64,000 nt of DNA, taken from Sphingomonadales bacterium 39-57-19 (lineage in GTDB: Bacteria > Pseudomonadota > Alphaproteobacteria > Sphingomonadales > Sphingomonadaceae). Made by a program: the position numbers and the translations under genes. This document shows, piece after piece, positions 8,883 to 17,814 of this stretch. The notes under the pieces were generated by a model. That model saw nothing but the letters and a program-made list of their open reading frames with translations. It made no database searches and was not told the DNA's origin. Location of the stretch: NCBI GenBank assembly GCA_002282385.1, contig NCJG01000001.1, forward strand, positions 124,001-188,000. The letters run 5' to 3'. Position 1 is the stretch's first letter; each line of letters begins with the position of its first letter.

Positions 8883-9467
8883 TTAGGCGGCACGCACTTC
8901 GATGACTTCGGGCACATAATGCTTCAGCAATTGTTCAATGCCATTTTTCAGCGTTGCCGAAGAAGATGGGCAACCGGCGCATGCGCCTTGCATCTGCAAA
9001 AAGACGATGCCCTTTTGAAAGCCGCGATAGACTATGTCTCCGCCGTCATTGGCAACGGCAGGGCGGATACGCGTTTCAATCAATTCCTTGATCTGGACAA
9101 CGATGTCGGCATCTTGTGGATCATCGAGCGGGTAATCTGCATCTGCCGATGGCACAGCAAATCCGGCGGCAGCTGGTTTGAACAGCGGCATGTTCGCGCT
9201 GAAATGGTCGAGCAATATCGCGAGCACGTCGGGTTTCAGGCTGGACCATTCTGAACCGGGGGCAGCAGTAACCGAAATAAATTCGCGTCCAAAAAATACC
9301 CCGGTGACATCACCAAGCCCGAAAAGTGCCTCCGCCAATGGGGAGGCTTCAGCCTCTTCAGGGGCGGCGAAATCGCGCGTTCCATTTTCCATCACGGCGC
9401 GGCCGGGCAGAAATTTGATCGTGGCGGGGTTTGGGGTCAGTTCAGTTTCTATCAGCATTTCACGCAT
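8883..9467 (-). CDS. NifU-like iron-sulfur carrier protein (Nfu)
   Basis: This is a two-domain Nfu protein of 194 residues. The N-terminal Nfu_N domain begins ETELTPNPATIKFLPG and includes VTGVFFGREFISVT; the C-terminal NifU domain has the cluster-binding C-A-G-C (Cys163 and Cys166) followed by PSSSATLKNGIEQLL. Such proteins receive Fe-S clusters and hand them to client enzymes; MiaB, a double-cluster enzyme, is encoded nearby. Either Met1 (9467) or Met4 (9458) may be the start, Met4 being closer to the usual family N-terminus. It diverges from the SDR gene at 9556. Confidence 0.92.
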   Translation of the reverse strand: MREMLIETELTPNPATIKFLPGRAVMENGTRDFAAPEEAEASPLAEALFGLGDVTGVFFGREFISVTAAPGSEWSSLKPDVLAILLDHFSANMPLFKPAAAGFAVPSADADYPLDDPQDADIVVQIKELIETRIRPAVANDGGDIVYRGFQKGIVFLQMQGACAGCPSSSATLKNGIEQLLKHYVPEVIEVRAA

Positions 9468-9555
9468 GTGGTGCGGTGACGGTAAAAGTGCAAGCCAGAA
9501 TGTCTTGACAGGGGCGAAGCCACGGTTGACCTAGCGCGTCAAAAGGAGAGCAAAA

Positions 9556-10380
9556 ATGGTTGATCAGTCGCATAAAACAGCTTGGATAACGGGCGCATCG
9601 TCGGGGATAGGCGAGGCACTGGCCAAAGCATTTGTCGCAAGCGGCGGCCATGCGGTGCTGTCGGGCCGAAATGTTCCTGAACTGGAACGCGTCGCGCTTG
9701 CTACCGGCGCGCCTGAACGCTGCTGCATTCTGCCATTCGATACCGTCGATTATGCCACCCTGCCGTCAAAGGTCGCTGAAGCCATTGCCTATCAGGGTAA
9801 GATCGATGTGCTGGTCAATAATGCGGGCATTTCGCAGCGTTCACCCGCCATCGATACCGATCTGTCGGTTTACCAGCGGATTGTTGATGTCGACTTGCTC
9901 GCGCCGATCGCGCTGACGCAAGCGCTTTTGGGGCATTTGGTTTCAAATGGAGATGGCCAGATTATCATGATCTCGAGTGTCGCAGGTAAGGCAGGCATCC
10001 CCATGCGGACGGCCTATTGCGCGGCCAAGCACGGGTTGATCGGCTATGCCGATGCGTTACGCAGCGAAGTTGCAGGGCAGGGCGTCGAAGTGCTCGTCGT
10101 CGCGCCGGGTTCCGTAAGGACAAACGTATCGCGCAATGCATTGAATGCCGACGGAACGGTGCGTGGCACGAGCGATGCCGCCATCGATAACGGTATCGAT
10201 CCAGACGTTGTCGCAACCACGATTTGGGATGCGGTTGATGCCGGAAAGCGCGAGATTGTTATCGCCGAAGGGATGGAGGCAGGCATTCCCGTGCTGCGTG
10301 CACAGGATCCCGAAAAGCTGTTCGACATGGTCGAAGCGATGGTCGCCGACGGCTATGCGCAGAAAATCGCGGCGCGGTAA
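9556..10380 (+). CDS. Short-chain dehydrogenase/reductase
   Basis: A classical SDR of 274 residues: the cofactor motif TGASSGIG lies at 12-19, NNAG at 88-91, and the catalytic set is Ser140/141, Tyr154 and Lys158 in TAYCAAKHG. The C-terminal half resembles the DHRS7-type dehydrogenases/reductases of unknown substrate. A strong ribosome-binding site, AAGGAGAG, lies about eight bases before the ATG. The gene diverges from nfu and converges on ccmB, and no neighbour suggests a substrate. Confidence 0.9.
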   Translation: MVDQSHKTAWITGASSGIGEALAKAFVASGGHAVLSGRNVPELERVALATGAPERCCILPFDTVDYATLPSKVAEAIAYQGKIDVLVNNAGISQRSPAIDTDLSVYQRIVDVDLLAPIALTQALLGHLVSNGDGQIIMISSVAGKAGIPMRTAYCAAKHGLIGYADALRSEVAGQGVEVLVVAPGSVRTNVSRNALNADGTVRGTSDAAIDNGIDPDVVATTIWDAVDAGKREIVIAEGMEAGIPVLRAQDPEKLFDMVEAMVADGYAQKIAAR

Positions 10381-10434
10381 TCTGTCTGACGACGGGGCCG
10401 TCCATGAGCCCCGCGACAGGTACGGTTTTGCTCC

Positions 10435-11082
10435 TTAAGTGCGGCCTGCGCGTAACGCCGCGCCGGCCGCAAAGGGCGACAAAGCGGTGATTGCGAGCGC
10501 AGTTGCTGCGAGCAGCTGCATCGCGTTGCCGGGATTTTCGGACAATGTGCCTGCGCCAAAGATCAGCAACGGTATCGTGATGGGCACGAGCAGCAGCCCG
10601 CCGAGCGCGCTTGCCCCGCTAAGACCCGCCGTCAGCGCGGCGATGGTGACCGACAGCCCGGAAAGCGCGGGCAAAGCGAGGGCAAGGCCAAGCAACAATG
10701 TGCCCAATTGCGCCTCTGGCAATCCGATGAGCGCGGAACCGACGACCGTCGCAAGAAGGAGGGGAAGGGCAAAGGCAAAAATCTGGCCAATGATTTTGGC
10801 GGTCGCGACCAATTCGTCAGACCAGCCACGCAGCGCCAACTGATCCAATATGCCCGCTTGCCGGTCGGGAAGTATAAGCCGCTCAATCGGCAGGAGCGTC
10901 GCCAGCAGCGCGGCAATCCACAATATGCCGCCGCCCGTGCGTGCAAGGAGTGCTTTGTCCGGCCCCGTCACAAACGGAAACAGCGTCGCAACCGCAAGAT
11001 AGAATATCACTGGCAGCCATAGCCCGCCGCCCGTCCATGCCAAACGCACCTCGCGCGCAACCAAGGCTGCGAATGCCTTCAT
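10435..11082 (-). CDS. ccmB: CcmB, heme exporter membrane subunit
   Basis: CcmB is the permease of the CcmABCD complex that releases holo-CcmE during system I cytochrome c maturation. The protein of 215 residues shows six hydrophobic segments and the family motifs RLILPDRQAGILDQL and FALPLLLATVVG. Its ATG overlaps the ccmA stop by four bases. The remaining ccm genes (ccmC to ccmI) lie at 45.3-50.1 kb, so the transporter is encoded in two distant operons. Confidence 0.93.
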   Translation of the reverse strand: MKAFAALVAREVRLAWTGGGLWLPVIFYLAVATLFPFVTGPDKALLARTGGGILWIAALLATLLPIERLILPDRQAGILDQLALRGWSDELVATAKIIGQIFAFALPLLLATVVGSALIGLPEAQLGTLLLGLALALPALSGLSVTIAALTAGLSGASALGGLLLVPITIPLLIFGAGTLSENPGNAMQLLAATALAITALSPFAAGAALRAGRT

Positions 11083-11690
11083 GCGTCGGCCTCTGGTCTG
11101 TCGAGAATGAGGCTGTGCGCCACGTTAATCGATGGGGGCTGGTGGGCCGCGACGAGCACTATGCCACCGGTTGCGGCGTGGGCGGTGATGGCTTGGTCAA
11201 GGCGGGCGCAGCTTGCGCTGTCCAAGCCATTATAGGGTTCGTCGAGCAACCAGATATCAGCCTTCGACGCAAGAACGCGTGCGATACTGGCGCGTTTGCG
11301 TTGGCCGGTCGACAGGAAGCGCACGGGAACCTGCGCCAGAGCTTGCAAATCCATGTCAGCCAATGCCGCGCCGCGCGCATCCGCAGACGCGCCGTCCATA
11401 TCCGCCCAGAACATGAGCGCTTTTTCGACCGTCAAATTTGCATCAAGCGCGACATTTTCATCGGCGAGGGCAATCCGGCCTTCGGCTTTTATCGAACCGG
11501 CGGTCGCATATAAAAGACCAGCGATGAGCCGGAGGAGCGTCGATTTGCCGCAACCATTTGCGCCACGCACCCAAATGATATCACCACTGCGCGCAGTGAC
11601 CGTCAGCCCGCGCAGCACAAGCCGGTTGCCGCGGATAACCGCGACATTGTCAACGATGATGGACGGCAAGGGTGCTTGACGTGACGACAT
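11079..11690 (-). CDS. ccmA: CcmA, heme exporter ATP-binding subunit
   Basis: An ABC ATPase of 203 residues, the short form typical for CcmA. Walker [10 protein letters not shown] is at 43-51, the signature LSTGQ at 126-130 and Walker B LLDEP at 148-152. ATP hydrolysis drives release of heme-loaded CcmE from CcmC. ccmB follows with an ATGA overlap, and the opposite-strand pterin dehydratase gene starts about 50 bases away, so the promoters of both probably lie in that short gap. Confidence 0.93.
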   Translation of the reverse strand: MSSRQAPLPSIIVDNVAVIRGNRLVLRGLTVTARSGDIIWVRGANGCGKSTLLRLIAGLLYATAGSIKAEGRIALADENVALDANLTVEKALMFWADMDGASADARGAALADMDLQALAQVPVRFLSTGQRKRASIARVLASKADIWLLDEPYNGLDSASCARLDQAITAHAATGGIVLVAAHQPPSINVAHSLILDRPEADA

Positions 11691-11739
11691 TTGGCGACTT
11701 AGGCATGAATTCCACCAATTGCAAAATCAGGATGACGTT

Positions 11740-12039
11740 ATGCAGGTTTCAGGACTCGATGAAGCGGATCGCGCGGCGGTTTTGGAACAGCTGCCTTTGT
11801 GGTCTTATGACGCTGACGCAAAAGGCATAAGGCGCACGTTGCGTTTTGCCGATTTTGCCGAAGCCTTCGGTTTTATGGCGCGCGTTGCGATCCTTGCCGA
11901 AAAAGCAGACCATCACCCCGAATGGTTCAACGTTTACAACCGCGTTGAGATATTGCTGACAACGCATGATGCCGGCGGCTTATCGCGGCGCGACGTTGAA
12001 CTGGCCGCGGCCATCGACGCTATTGCGCCGACGGCTTAA
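11740..12039 (+). CDS. phhB: 4a-hydroxytetrahydrobiopterin dehydratase (pterin-4-alpha-carbinolamine dehydratase)
   Basis: PCD recycles the carbinolamine formed by aromatic amino acid hydroxylases back to quinonoid dihydropterin. The protein has the family core [20 protein letters not shown] followed by [17 protein letters not shown]; the HHPEW histidines are catalytic. I choose the ATG at 11740, preceded by AGGA at 11729-11732, giving 99 residues; a TTG at 11719 would add seven. No phenylalanine hydroxylase is in the window. The last 20 bases overlap the 3' end of the convergent SDR gene. Confidence 0.9.
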   Translation: MQVSGLDEADRAAVLEQLPLWSYDADAKGIRRTLRFADFAEAFGFMARVAILAEKADHHPEWFNVYNRVEILLTTHDAGGLSRRDVELAAAIDAIAPTA

Positions 12040-12841
12040 CCACATCACCTAAACCGCCCAGCAAGCCCAATTGCTTGCGCAACCGGTTCGGGAACCAGCG
12101 GGCAGAAAAAGCAAGTTGCTTCGCCATTTTGTTGACGGGCGTGTGAACCTTTTCACCGTGGATGGCTTCCCATGCGGCTGGGCCGATGATCGAGACCGGG
12201 CTGACTTCGACGCCTGCTGATTGCAGCTTTTCTTTACCCGTCATGTTGCTGTTTGTATCAACCGCGCCAATGATGTTGGTGTCGATAAAGCCGGGCATGA
12301 GGCTGCGGGCCTTGATCCCGTATGGGCGCCATTCAATGTCATGCGCTTCGGCAAGACCGCGCACCGCGAACTTGGTTGCGCTATACACGCTAAGTCCAGC
12401 CGATCCGTAAATGCCAGCGGCCGAGCTGGTATAGAGGACACAGGCATCAGACGTATTTTTCAACAGTTCGAAACAGGCGCGGGTTCCGCTGATAACGCCA
12501 GTCAGGTTTATCGCGATCATCTTGTCGATGTCCTCGTCGGTCATATCCTGAATAGGTCCGCCCGATCCAATGCCCGCATTGTTGAACAAGACCGTCATAT
12601 GGCCATTTGTGTGCTTGGAAAAGTCGGCGACGGCGGCTTTCCACTGCGCACGATCCGTCACATCAAGGCGGTGGCGCGACCATTGACCTGCGGGTAATAG
12701 AGCCGCGGTTTCGTCGATGCCCTTTTCATTGACATCAGCAAGGCCCACGAACCAGCCGACATTGGCAAAGTAACGCGCGACTTCGCGCCCTAAACCAGAC
12801 GCGGCGCCAGTGATGAAAATGCTTTTTTGCGTTTCGGACAT
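12020..12841 (-). CDS. Short-chain dehydrogenase/reductase
   Basis: An SDR of 273 residues with cofactor motif TGAASGLG at 11-18, NNAG at 87-90 and the catalytic Ser140, Tyr153 and Lys157 (SVYSATKFA). It lacks a signal peptide. The substrate is unknown; its lysine-rich C-terminal part with [10 protein letters not shown] resembles SDRs annotated only by family in sphingomonads. It converges on phhB with a 20-base overlap. Upstream of its start lies about 120 bases of non-coding DNA before the DNA glycosylase gene on the same strand. Confidence 0.9.
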   Translation of the reverse strand: MSETQKSIFITGAASGLGREVARYFANVGWFVGLADVNEKGIDETAALLPAGQWSRHRLDVTDRAQWKAAVADFSKHTNGHMTVLFNNAGIGSGGPIQDMTDEDIDKMIAINLTGVISGTRACFELLKNTSDACVLYTSSAAGIYGSAGLSVYSATKFAVRGLAEAHDIEWRPYGIKARSLMPGFIDTNIIGAVDTNSNMTGKEKLQSAGVEVSPVSIIGPAAWEAIHGEKVHTPVNKMAKQLAFSARWFPNRLRKQLGLLGGLGDVVKPSAQ

Positions 12842-12962
12842 AATTTCGTCTCTCCCTTATTCACATGTCTGTCAGCCACATTAATTTACCCGAAAGGTCA
12901 ACTGAATATTGCGGCAGCGGCTTTGCCGGGACTGAAGAACGGACTTAAGCTTTAGTCCGTTC

Positions 12963-13586
12963 TCAAATCGCCTGAAATCCCTTGGCGTAAATGTGCCAGG
13001 TAAAAATGGCAGCCGCGCCGCGATGGGGACGCCAGCGTTCGGCAATGACGCGTATGTCTTTTTCCGATGGCCGTGTATCCAGCTTTAGCAAACGGCCCAC
13101 GCCTTCCTGCACGGCAAGGTCGCCCGCGGGCCAAATGTCGGTGCGGCCTTCCGCAAACAGCAAATATATTTCTGCAGACCAGCGGCCAATGCCCTTTACC
13201 CGGGTGAGGTAGGCAATCGCTTCCTCATCTTCGGCGGGCAGGGCGTCGAGCGGCAATTCGCCCGACAGCACGAGCTCCGCAAGCGAACGCGCATAGCCTT
13301 GCTTCTGGCGGCTCAACCCACATGCTCGCAAGGCGTCAAAATCTTGCGCCAACAGCTTGTCTGGCGGGCATTCTGGGCCAATGAGCGCCTCCAGCTTGTT
13401 CCAGACCGATGCGGCGGCCGCGACGCTCACCTGTTGCCCGACAATCGTGCGCAGCAATGTCGCATAGCCCGGTTCCCGGATGCGCTCGTCCGGGTAACCC
13501 GTCACCGCAAGCGCCTGCGCTATGCCCGGTTCCAGCGCCGCTAGTGCATCAAGGGCGGCATGCAATTGTGCAGCAGGAATACCCAT
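12963..13586 (-). CDS. DNA-3-methyladenine glycosylase II (AlkA-type, HhH-GPD)
   Basis: The enzyme removes alkylated purines in base excision repair. The protein of 207 residues has the helix-hairpin-helix VKGIGRWSAEIYLLF (130-144) and the catalytic aspartate Asp156 in PAGDLAVQ, with TIVGQQVSVAAAASV (47-61) as the conserved N-terminal helix. It lacks the extra N-terminal domain of E. coli AlkA, as do most alphaproteobacterial members, and has no Fe-S cysteines. It seems to be a single-gene unit. Confidence 0.92.
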   Translation of the reverse strand: MGIPAAQLHAALDALAALEPGIAQALAVTGYPDERIREPGYATLLRTIVGQQVSVAAAASVWNKLEALIGPECPPDKLLAQDFDALRACGLSRQKQGYARSLAELVLSGELPLDALPAEDEEAIAYLTRVKGIGRWSAEIYLLFAEGRTDIWPAGDLAVQEGVGRLLKLDTRPSEKDIRVIAERWRPHRGAAAIFTWHIYAKGFQAI

Positions 13587-13675
13587 CAGCGCGCTACCCC
13601 TAGCAACGCCATGGGCATGGCAGCGACCTTCATCTCTAAATTCACGCGATTCTGCCGCATGTTTGCTGTCCTTGT

Positions 13676-14443
13676 TTAGCCTCGCCGGACGGTGGCCGCA
13701 TATAATGCGATCGCCGCAGCGTTCGATACGTTCAGCGACTCCATATGTTCGCTGATTGGTAGCTTCGCCAGCTGGTCACAATGCTCTTCAATGTTGCGAC
13801 GCATGCCATCACCTTCAGCGCCCAGAACAAGCGCGTTGCGGCCCGGCGTCAGCGCCTCGTCCAACGTCACGCTGGCATGGCCCGACAGACCGATTCGCCA
13901 ATATCCAGCCTCAGCAATTTCTTCCAATGCACGTGCCAGATTAACAACCCGGACCCATGGCGTGATTTCAAGCCCGCCCGAAGCCGCCTTCGCCAATGCC
14001 CCGGATTCAGGCGGCGCGTGCCGGTCCTGCGTCACAACGGCGACTGCATTGAACGCGGCGGCCGTGCGGAATATAGCGCCGACATTGTGCGGATCCGTAA
14101 CTTGGTCGAGAATCAGCAAGGGGCGGTTATCATCATTGTCGACCGCAAGTGCATCGGTCAGCCAGACGTCTTCCAATGGCGCAACTTCAAGCACGAGTCC
14201 CTGATGCGGTGCATCTTTCGGTACAAAGCGCGCCAAATCATTCACTTCGGCATATTGGACGGTCAGCCCGTCGGGAATCACGATTTTGCCGATTTCTTCG
14301 CGGGTGCCCCACAGGTTGATGAGTCGCCGATCGGGATTATCAAGCGCGGCATATACGGCGTGACGGCCGTAAAATTTGGGATTGCCGCTGGAAACTGCAG
14401 CGCCGCGGCGGCGCTGGCTCTTATGGGAAGACATTTGAAACAC
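13676..14443 (-). CDS. rlmB: RlmB-type 23S rRNA 2'-O-ribose methyltransferase (SpoU family)
   Basis: SPOUT methyltransferases of this group methylate G2251 of 23S rRNA. After a basic N-terminus the substrate-binding domain starts at GRHAVYAALDNP; the catalytic domain has LILDQVTDPHNVGAIFRTAAAF, then NALVLGAEGDGMRR and the knot motif MESLNVSNAAAIALYA. The length of 255 residues fits RlmB rather than the shorter TrmL. Met1 or Met4 (MSSHKS) may be the true start. tRNA-Tyr follows on the opposite strand. Confidence 0.92.
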   Translation of the reverse strand: MFQMSSHKSQRRRGAAVSSGNPKFYGRHAVYAALDNPDRRLINLWGTREEIGKIVIPDGLTVQYAEVNDLARFVPKDAPHQGLVLEVAPLEDVWLTDALAVDNDDNRPLLILDQVTDPHNVGAIFRTAAAFNAVAVVTQDRHAPPESGALAKAASGGLEITPWVRVVNLARALEEIAEAGYWRIGLSGHASVTLDEALTPGRNALVLGAEGDGMRRNIEEHCDQLAKLPISEHMESLNVSNAAAIALYAATVRRG

Positions 14444-14578
14444 CTGTTGATGAAAAAGAAGACGATATAGGCCCCTTTCCCACTTGAGGCATTGACAGGC
14501 AAGGGCCGTTTCGCCATTGGGCTGCTTCTTCGTCGGGACCGGCCCTTATGCTTTGGCATAATGCCCCGTCAAAGAAGT

Positions 14579-14664
14579 GGACAGGTGGCCGAGTGGTTAA
14601 AGGCAGCAGACTGTAAATCTGCCCGGTTTTCCGTACGCTGGTTCGAATCCAGCCCTGTCCACCA
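14579..14664 (+). tRNA. tRNA-Tyr (anticodon GUA)
   Basis: The acceptor arms GGACAGG (14579-14585) and CCTGTCC (14654-14660) pair fully, the discriminator is A and CCA is encoded (14662-14664). The anticodon loop CTGTAAA gives GUA. A long variable arm, as in class II tRNAs, precedes the T arm with GGTTCGAATCC. Class II shape plus GUA identifies tyrosine. Confidence 0.97.
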
Positions 14665-14745
14665 TTTTTCTGAACAAGTTATTGTTATGCAGCGATTTTA
14701 TCGCTGCGCATCATTTGCGTCCATCATCTTGGCGGTCGCCCGCGT

Positions 14746-15762
14746 TTAAGCGGTTCCGCGCTTCAGCAGCTTAACCGGCACGGGTGCGATGTTGGGAGCA
14801 TCGCCCTTCAACACGGCAATCAAAGCCTCCACCAGCATTTCGCCGGCCTGAACATAGTCCTGCTCAATCGTGGTGAGCGGCGGTTGTGCATAGGCGCCGG
14901 TTGCAATGCCATCAAAGCCGATGACACGGACATCGGTGCCGACTGCGATATGCTGTTCATCGAGTGCGCGCACCGCGCCCAGTGCAATGAAGTCATTGGC
15001 GCAGAACAGGCCGTCAAAATCAACCTTGTCGCGGATGAGGCCGTTTACAGCTGCATAGCCTTGGTCCTCACGCACCGCGTTTTCGGGAAGCGGCGGGCAT
15101 ATGGGCGGCATGCCCTTTTGCGCCATTACCGCCATATAGGTTGTCAGCCGATCCTGAAATGGCGGCTGTTCGCTGTTTGTCGGACCAATATACGCAATTT
15201 TCTGACATCCGCTGGACAGCAAATGTTCAATGGCAAGTCGTGCACCCTGCACATTGTCGCTCTTGATCGAAATAAGGTCTTCCTTGCTTGCGCCCCAGCA
15301 TATCATTGGCGTGTTGTGCCGCGCATATTCGCCAAAAAACTGCCAACCTTCGATGTTCTGGCCGCTGCCGATGACAATCAAGCCGTCTGCCTGTCGGCTG
15401 CCGGTGTAATTGGCGAAGAAGTTTGACGGGGAATCCTGAAACGAAACGATGAGATTGTACCCACGCTCAGACGCGGACGCAGCGATGCAGCCCAGCAGCG
15501 AGAGGTAAAATGGATTGATGTTCGCTTTATTCTCACCACGCCGGCACAGAATAACCAGCGCAATGGAATAGGTTTGCTGCGTGCGCAGGCGAAGGGCGTT
15601 GTGGTCGACGGAGTAATTGAGTTCATTCGCGAGCGCGACAATGCGCGCCCGCGTGACTTCATTTACCTTTTTGTCACCGCGCAACGCCCGCGAAACTGTT
15701 GGTTGTGACACCCCCAGCATTGCGGCGATTTGATGCGCCGTTATTCGCCCCTCTTTGCCCAT
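14746..15762 (-). CDS. LacI family transcriptional regulator
   Basis: The protein of 338 residues starts with a LacI-type helix-turn-helix (TAHQIAAMLGVSQPTVSRAL, about 8-27) and hinge helix, followed by a periplasmic-binding-protein-like sensor domain with DGLFCANDFIALGAVRAL and VIGFDGIATG. This family usually represses sugar-use genes on binding an inducer. Its target is not evident: the flanking genes are tRNA-Tyr and alanine dehydrogenase, and no sugar genes are near, so it may act elsewhere. Confidence 0.93.
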   Translation of the reverse strand: MGKEGRITAHQIAAMLGVSQPTVSRALRGDKKVNEVTRARIVALANELNYSVDHNALRLRTQQTYSIALVILCRRGENKANINPFYLSLLGCIAASASERGYNLIVSFQDSPSNFFANYTGSRQADGLIVIGSGQNIEGWQFFGEYARHNTPMICWGASKEDLISIKSDNVQGARLAIEHLLSSGCQKIAYIGPTNSEQPPFQDRLTTYMAVMAQKGMPPICPPLPENAVREDQGYAAVNGLIRDKVDFDGLFCANDFIALGAVRALDEQHIAVGTDVRVIGFDGIATGAYAQPPLTTIEQDYVQAGEMLVEALIAVLKGDAPNIAPVPVKLLKRGTA

Positions 15763-15793
15763 GCAGCGCTGTTAGCACCTGAACCTGCGCAAG

Positions 15794-16921
15794 TCACGCG
15801 GCGAGCGCGGATTCCGGCGTGACAAAATCAAGGCCAAGGCTTTCGGCGACGGCTTTGCTTGTCACCTTGCCGCGATGCACGTTCAAACCGGCGAGCAAGC
15901 CGCGACCCGTTTCTGTGCTGCCATCAAGCGCGGCGGTACCCTTGCTTGCCAGCGCCAGGCCATAAGGCAATGTCGCGTTATTGAGCGCAGCCGCGCTGGT
16001 TTGCGGAACGGCGCCCGGCATATTGGCGACGCAATAATGGATGATGCCATCAACGACGTAGGTTGGATCGGCATGGGTGGTGGCATGGCTGGTTTCAAAG
16101 CAGCCGCCTTGGTCAATCGCAACATCAACCAGAACCGACCCCGGCTTCATATGCTTCAACATCTCGCGGGTGACCAGCTTTGGTGCGCTTGCGCCGGGGA
16201 TAAGGACGGCGCCGATCACAGCGTCGGCGATGCTGATTTCATGGTCAATGGTTTCAAGTGTTGAATAGCGGGTACGGACCCGTCCGTTGAACAGCTCATC
16301 CAACTGGCGCAGGCGCGGGATTGAGCGGTCAACGATGGTGACTTCCGCGCCAAGGCCAACGGCCATACGCGCGGCATGGGTGCCAACAACGCCGCCGCCC
16401 AGTACCGTAACGCGGCCGGCGGCCACGCCGGGAACGCCGCCAAGCAATATGCCTGCGCCGCCCTTACTGCGACGCATCGCTTCGCCTGCGGCCTCAATGG
16501 CCAAGCGGCCAGCAACTTCGCTCATGGGTGCCAGCAGGGGCAGGGTGCCCTTGTCATCGGTGACGGTTTCATAGGCGATAGCGGTGCAGCCACTGGCGAT
16601 TAAGCCTTTGGCCTGCTCAGGATCTGGGGCGAGGTGGAGATAGGTGAAAAGCAACTGGCCGGGGCGCAGCAGGACCCATTCGCTCGGCTGGGGTTCTTTG
16701 ACCTTTACGATCATGTCGCAGCCAGCGAAAATTTCTGCGGCTGTCGCGGCGATTTCGGCACCCGCTGCGCGATAGGCATCATCGCTTGCCATGATGCCCG
16801 CACCTGCGCCCGATTGCACCACAAGCTGATGGCCATGGGCGACATATTCACGAACCGCGCCGGGGGTTAAGCCGACACGATATTCATGCACTTTAATTTC
16901 GCTGGGGACGCCGACACGCAT
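15794..16921 (-). CDS. ald: Alanine dehydrogenase
   Basis: This NAD-dependent enzyme interconverts L-alanine and pyruvate plus ammonia. It has 375 residues; the N-terminal substrate domain begins [20 protein letters not shown], the Rossmann motif is [13 protein letters not shown], and the [29 protein letters not shown] region is typical. Divergent to it is an Lrp/AsnC regulator, the usual pairing for amino-acid-induced ald genes, so alanine-responsive activation is a likely inference. Confidence 0.96.
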   Translation of the reverse strand: MRVGVPSEIKVHEYRVGLTPGAVREYVAHGHQLVVQSGAGAGIMASDDAYRAAGAEIAATAAEIFAGCDMIVKVKEPQPSEWVLLRPGQLLFTYLHLAPDPEQAKGLIASGCTAIAYETVTDDKGTLPLLAPMSEVAGRLAIEAAGEAMRRSKGGAGILLGGVPGVAAGRVTVLGGGVVGTHAARMAVGLGAEVTIVDRSIPRLRQLDELFNGRVRTRYSTLETIDHEISIADAVIGAVLIPGASAPKLVTREMLKHMKPGSVLVDVAIDQGGCFETSHATTHADPTYVVDGIIHYCVANMPGAVPQTSAAALNNATLPYGLALASKGTAALDGSTETGRGLLAGLNVHRGKVTSKAVAESLGLDFVTPESALAA

Positions 16922-16945
16922 AATCTCACTCCTGAAAAATTATCT

Positions 16946-16978
16946 GTATCGGAAATAGCATCTTCGATATGACGATAC
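16946..16978. promoter_or_regulatory. Inverted repeat in the ald/lrp divergent region, candidate operator
   Basis: GTATCG (16946-16951) and CGATAC (16973-16978) form an inverted repeat with a further TCGATA inside it (16963-16968 region). The site lies just upstream of ald in the 130-base gap shared with the divergent Lrp-type gene, the place where such regulators bind. The assignment is inference. Confidence 0.35.
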
Positions 16979-17051
16979 TGTGCAAAGATTCGCCTGTTTT
17001 GATGAATGAGCGCATAAAATCGGCGATTTTTAATATATATATGGAATATTT

Positions 17052-17519
17052 ATGCAGCTTGATCGAACGGACCATAAATTATTGGGCGCACTCGTGCAGA
17101 ATGGACGGGCCACGCAGGCGGAATTGGGCGAAGCTGCCGGGCTGTCGCCAAGCGCGGCTGCGCGTCGGCAGAAATCATTGGAAGATGACGGAATCCTGCG
17201 TGGCTATCGCGCGGATGTGAACCTGCGCAAACTTGGGCTCGCGGCAACGGTGATGGTGACCATCACGCTTGATAGCCAGAGCGAAGAGGCAATGGCGGCA
17301 TTTGAAGCCGCCGTGGTAGGAAGCCCGTCGACGATCCGATGCCACCTTATGAGCGGCAGGAATGATTATCTGCTCGTCGTGCGTGCGGCGTCAATTGAGG
17401 ATTATGAGCTCATTCACCGGCAGGAAATTGCGCGATTGCCCCGGGTAGCGCGCATCGAAACAGCATTTGCACTGCGCGAAGTCGTCAACCGCACCGTCCC
17501 GCCGCGGCTTTTCGACTGA
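17052..17519 (+). CDS. Lrp/AsnC family transcriptional regulator
   Basis: The protein of 155 residues has an N-terminal winged HTH (LDRTDHKLLGALVQNGRATQ, then LGEAAGLSPSAAARRQKSLE) and a C-terminal RAM/ACT-like ligand domain with IRCHLMSGRNDYLLVV. The start ATG at 17052 follows an AT-rich stretch (TTTTAATATATATATGG) that is a likely promoter area. Divergent position to ald suggests it controls that gene in response to alanine or another amino acid and probably itself. Confidence 0.92.
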   Translation: MQLDRTDHKLLGALVQNGRATQAELGEAAGLSPSAAARRQKSLEDDGILRGYRADVNLRKLGLAATVMVTITLDSQSEEAMAAFEAAVVGSPSTIRCHLMSGRNDYLLVVRAASIEDYELIHRQEIARLPRVARIETAFALREVVNRTVPPRLFD

Positions 17520-17585
17520 TCGCTTAAAATCGAACCGGGCGATACTATGTGCTGCGCTCGCCGATACCGTAATCCTGCGTCAGAC

Positions 17586-17603
17586 TGTGACGGTTTTGTC
17601 ACA
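17586..17603. promoter_or_regulatory. 18-bp perfect palindrome upstream of the TorF gene
   Basis: TGTGAC (17586-17591), six bases and GTCACA (17598-17603) form a perfect inverted repeat. The half-sites are CRP-like, but the TGTGA to TCACA spacing is eight rather than the six bases of the CRP consensus. It sits about 210 bases before the TorF start in a 295-base gap that holds no gene I can support; a TTGACA at 17626-17631 lies just downstream and may be a -35 element. Confidence 0.4.
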
Positions 17604-17814
17604 TTGCGTAAAAAGGACAATGACATTGACACAAAATAACTTGCCTGCGGTAAGTTTTGATGTTTGTGTGCACCTGCACAATAAAGCGCAGGCCGAAATA
17701 TACCGGTATTGCGCAGGCATTTAGATTTAGCGGGATAGAACGGTATCTGCCGGATGTAGCGCTATGCGGTCGCTTTCGGCGCAGTTTTTTGTGTACCTAA
17801 GAAGGGGTAATTTT

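Noticed and set aside
17626..17656. Sigma-70 promoter for the TorF gene with TTGACA
   Set aside because: The -35 is perfect, but the only -10-like TAAGTT is 19 bases away and weak, so I mention it only in the palindrome entry.
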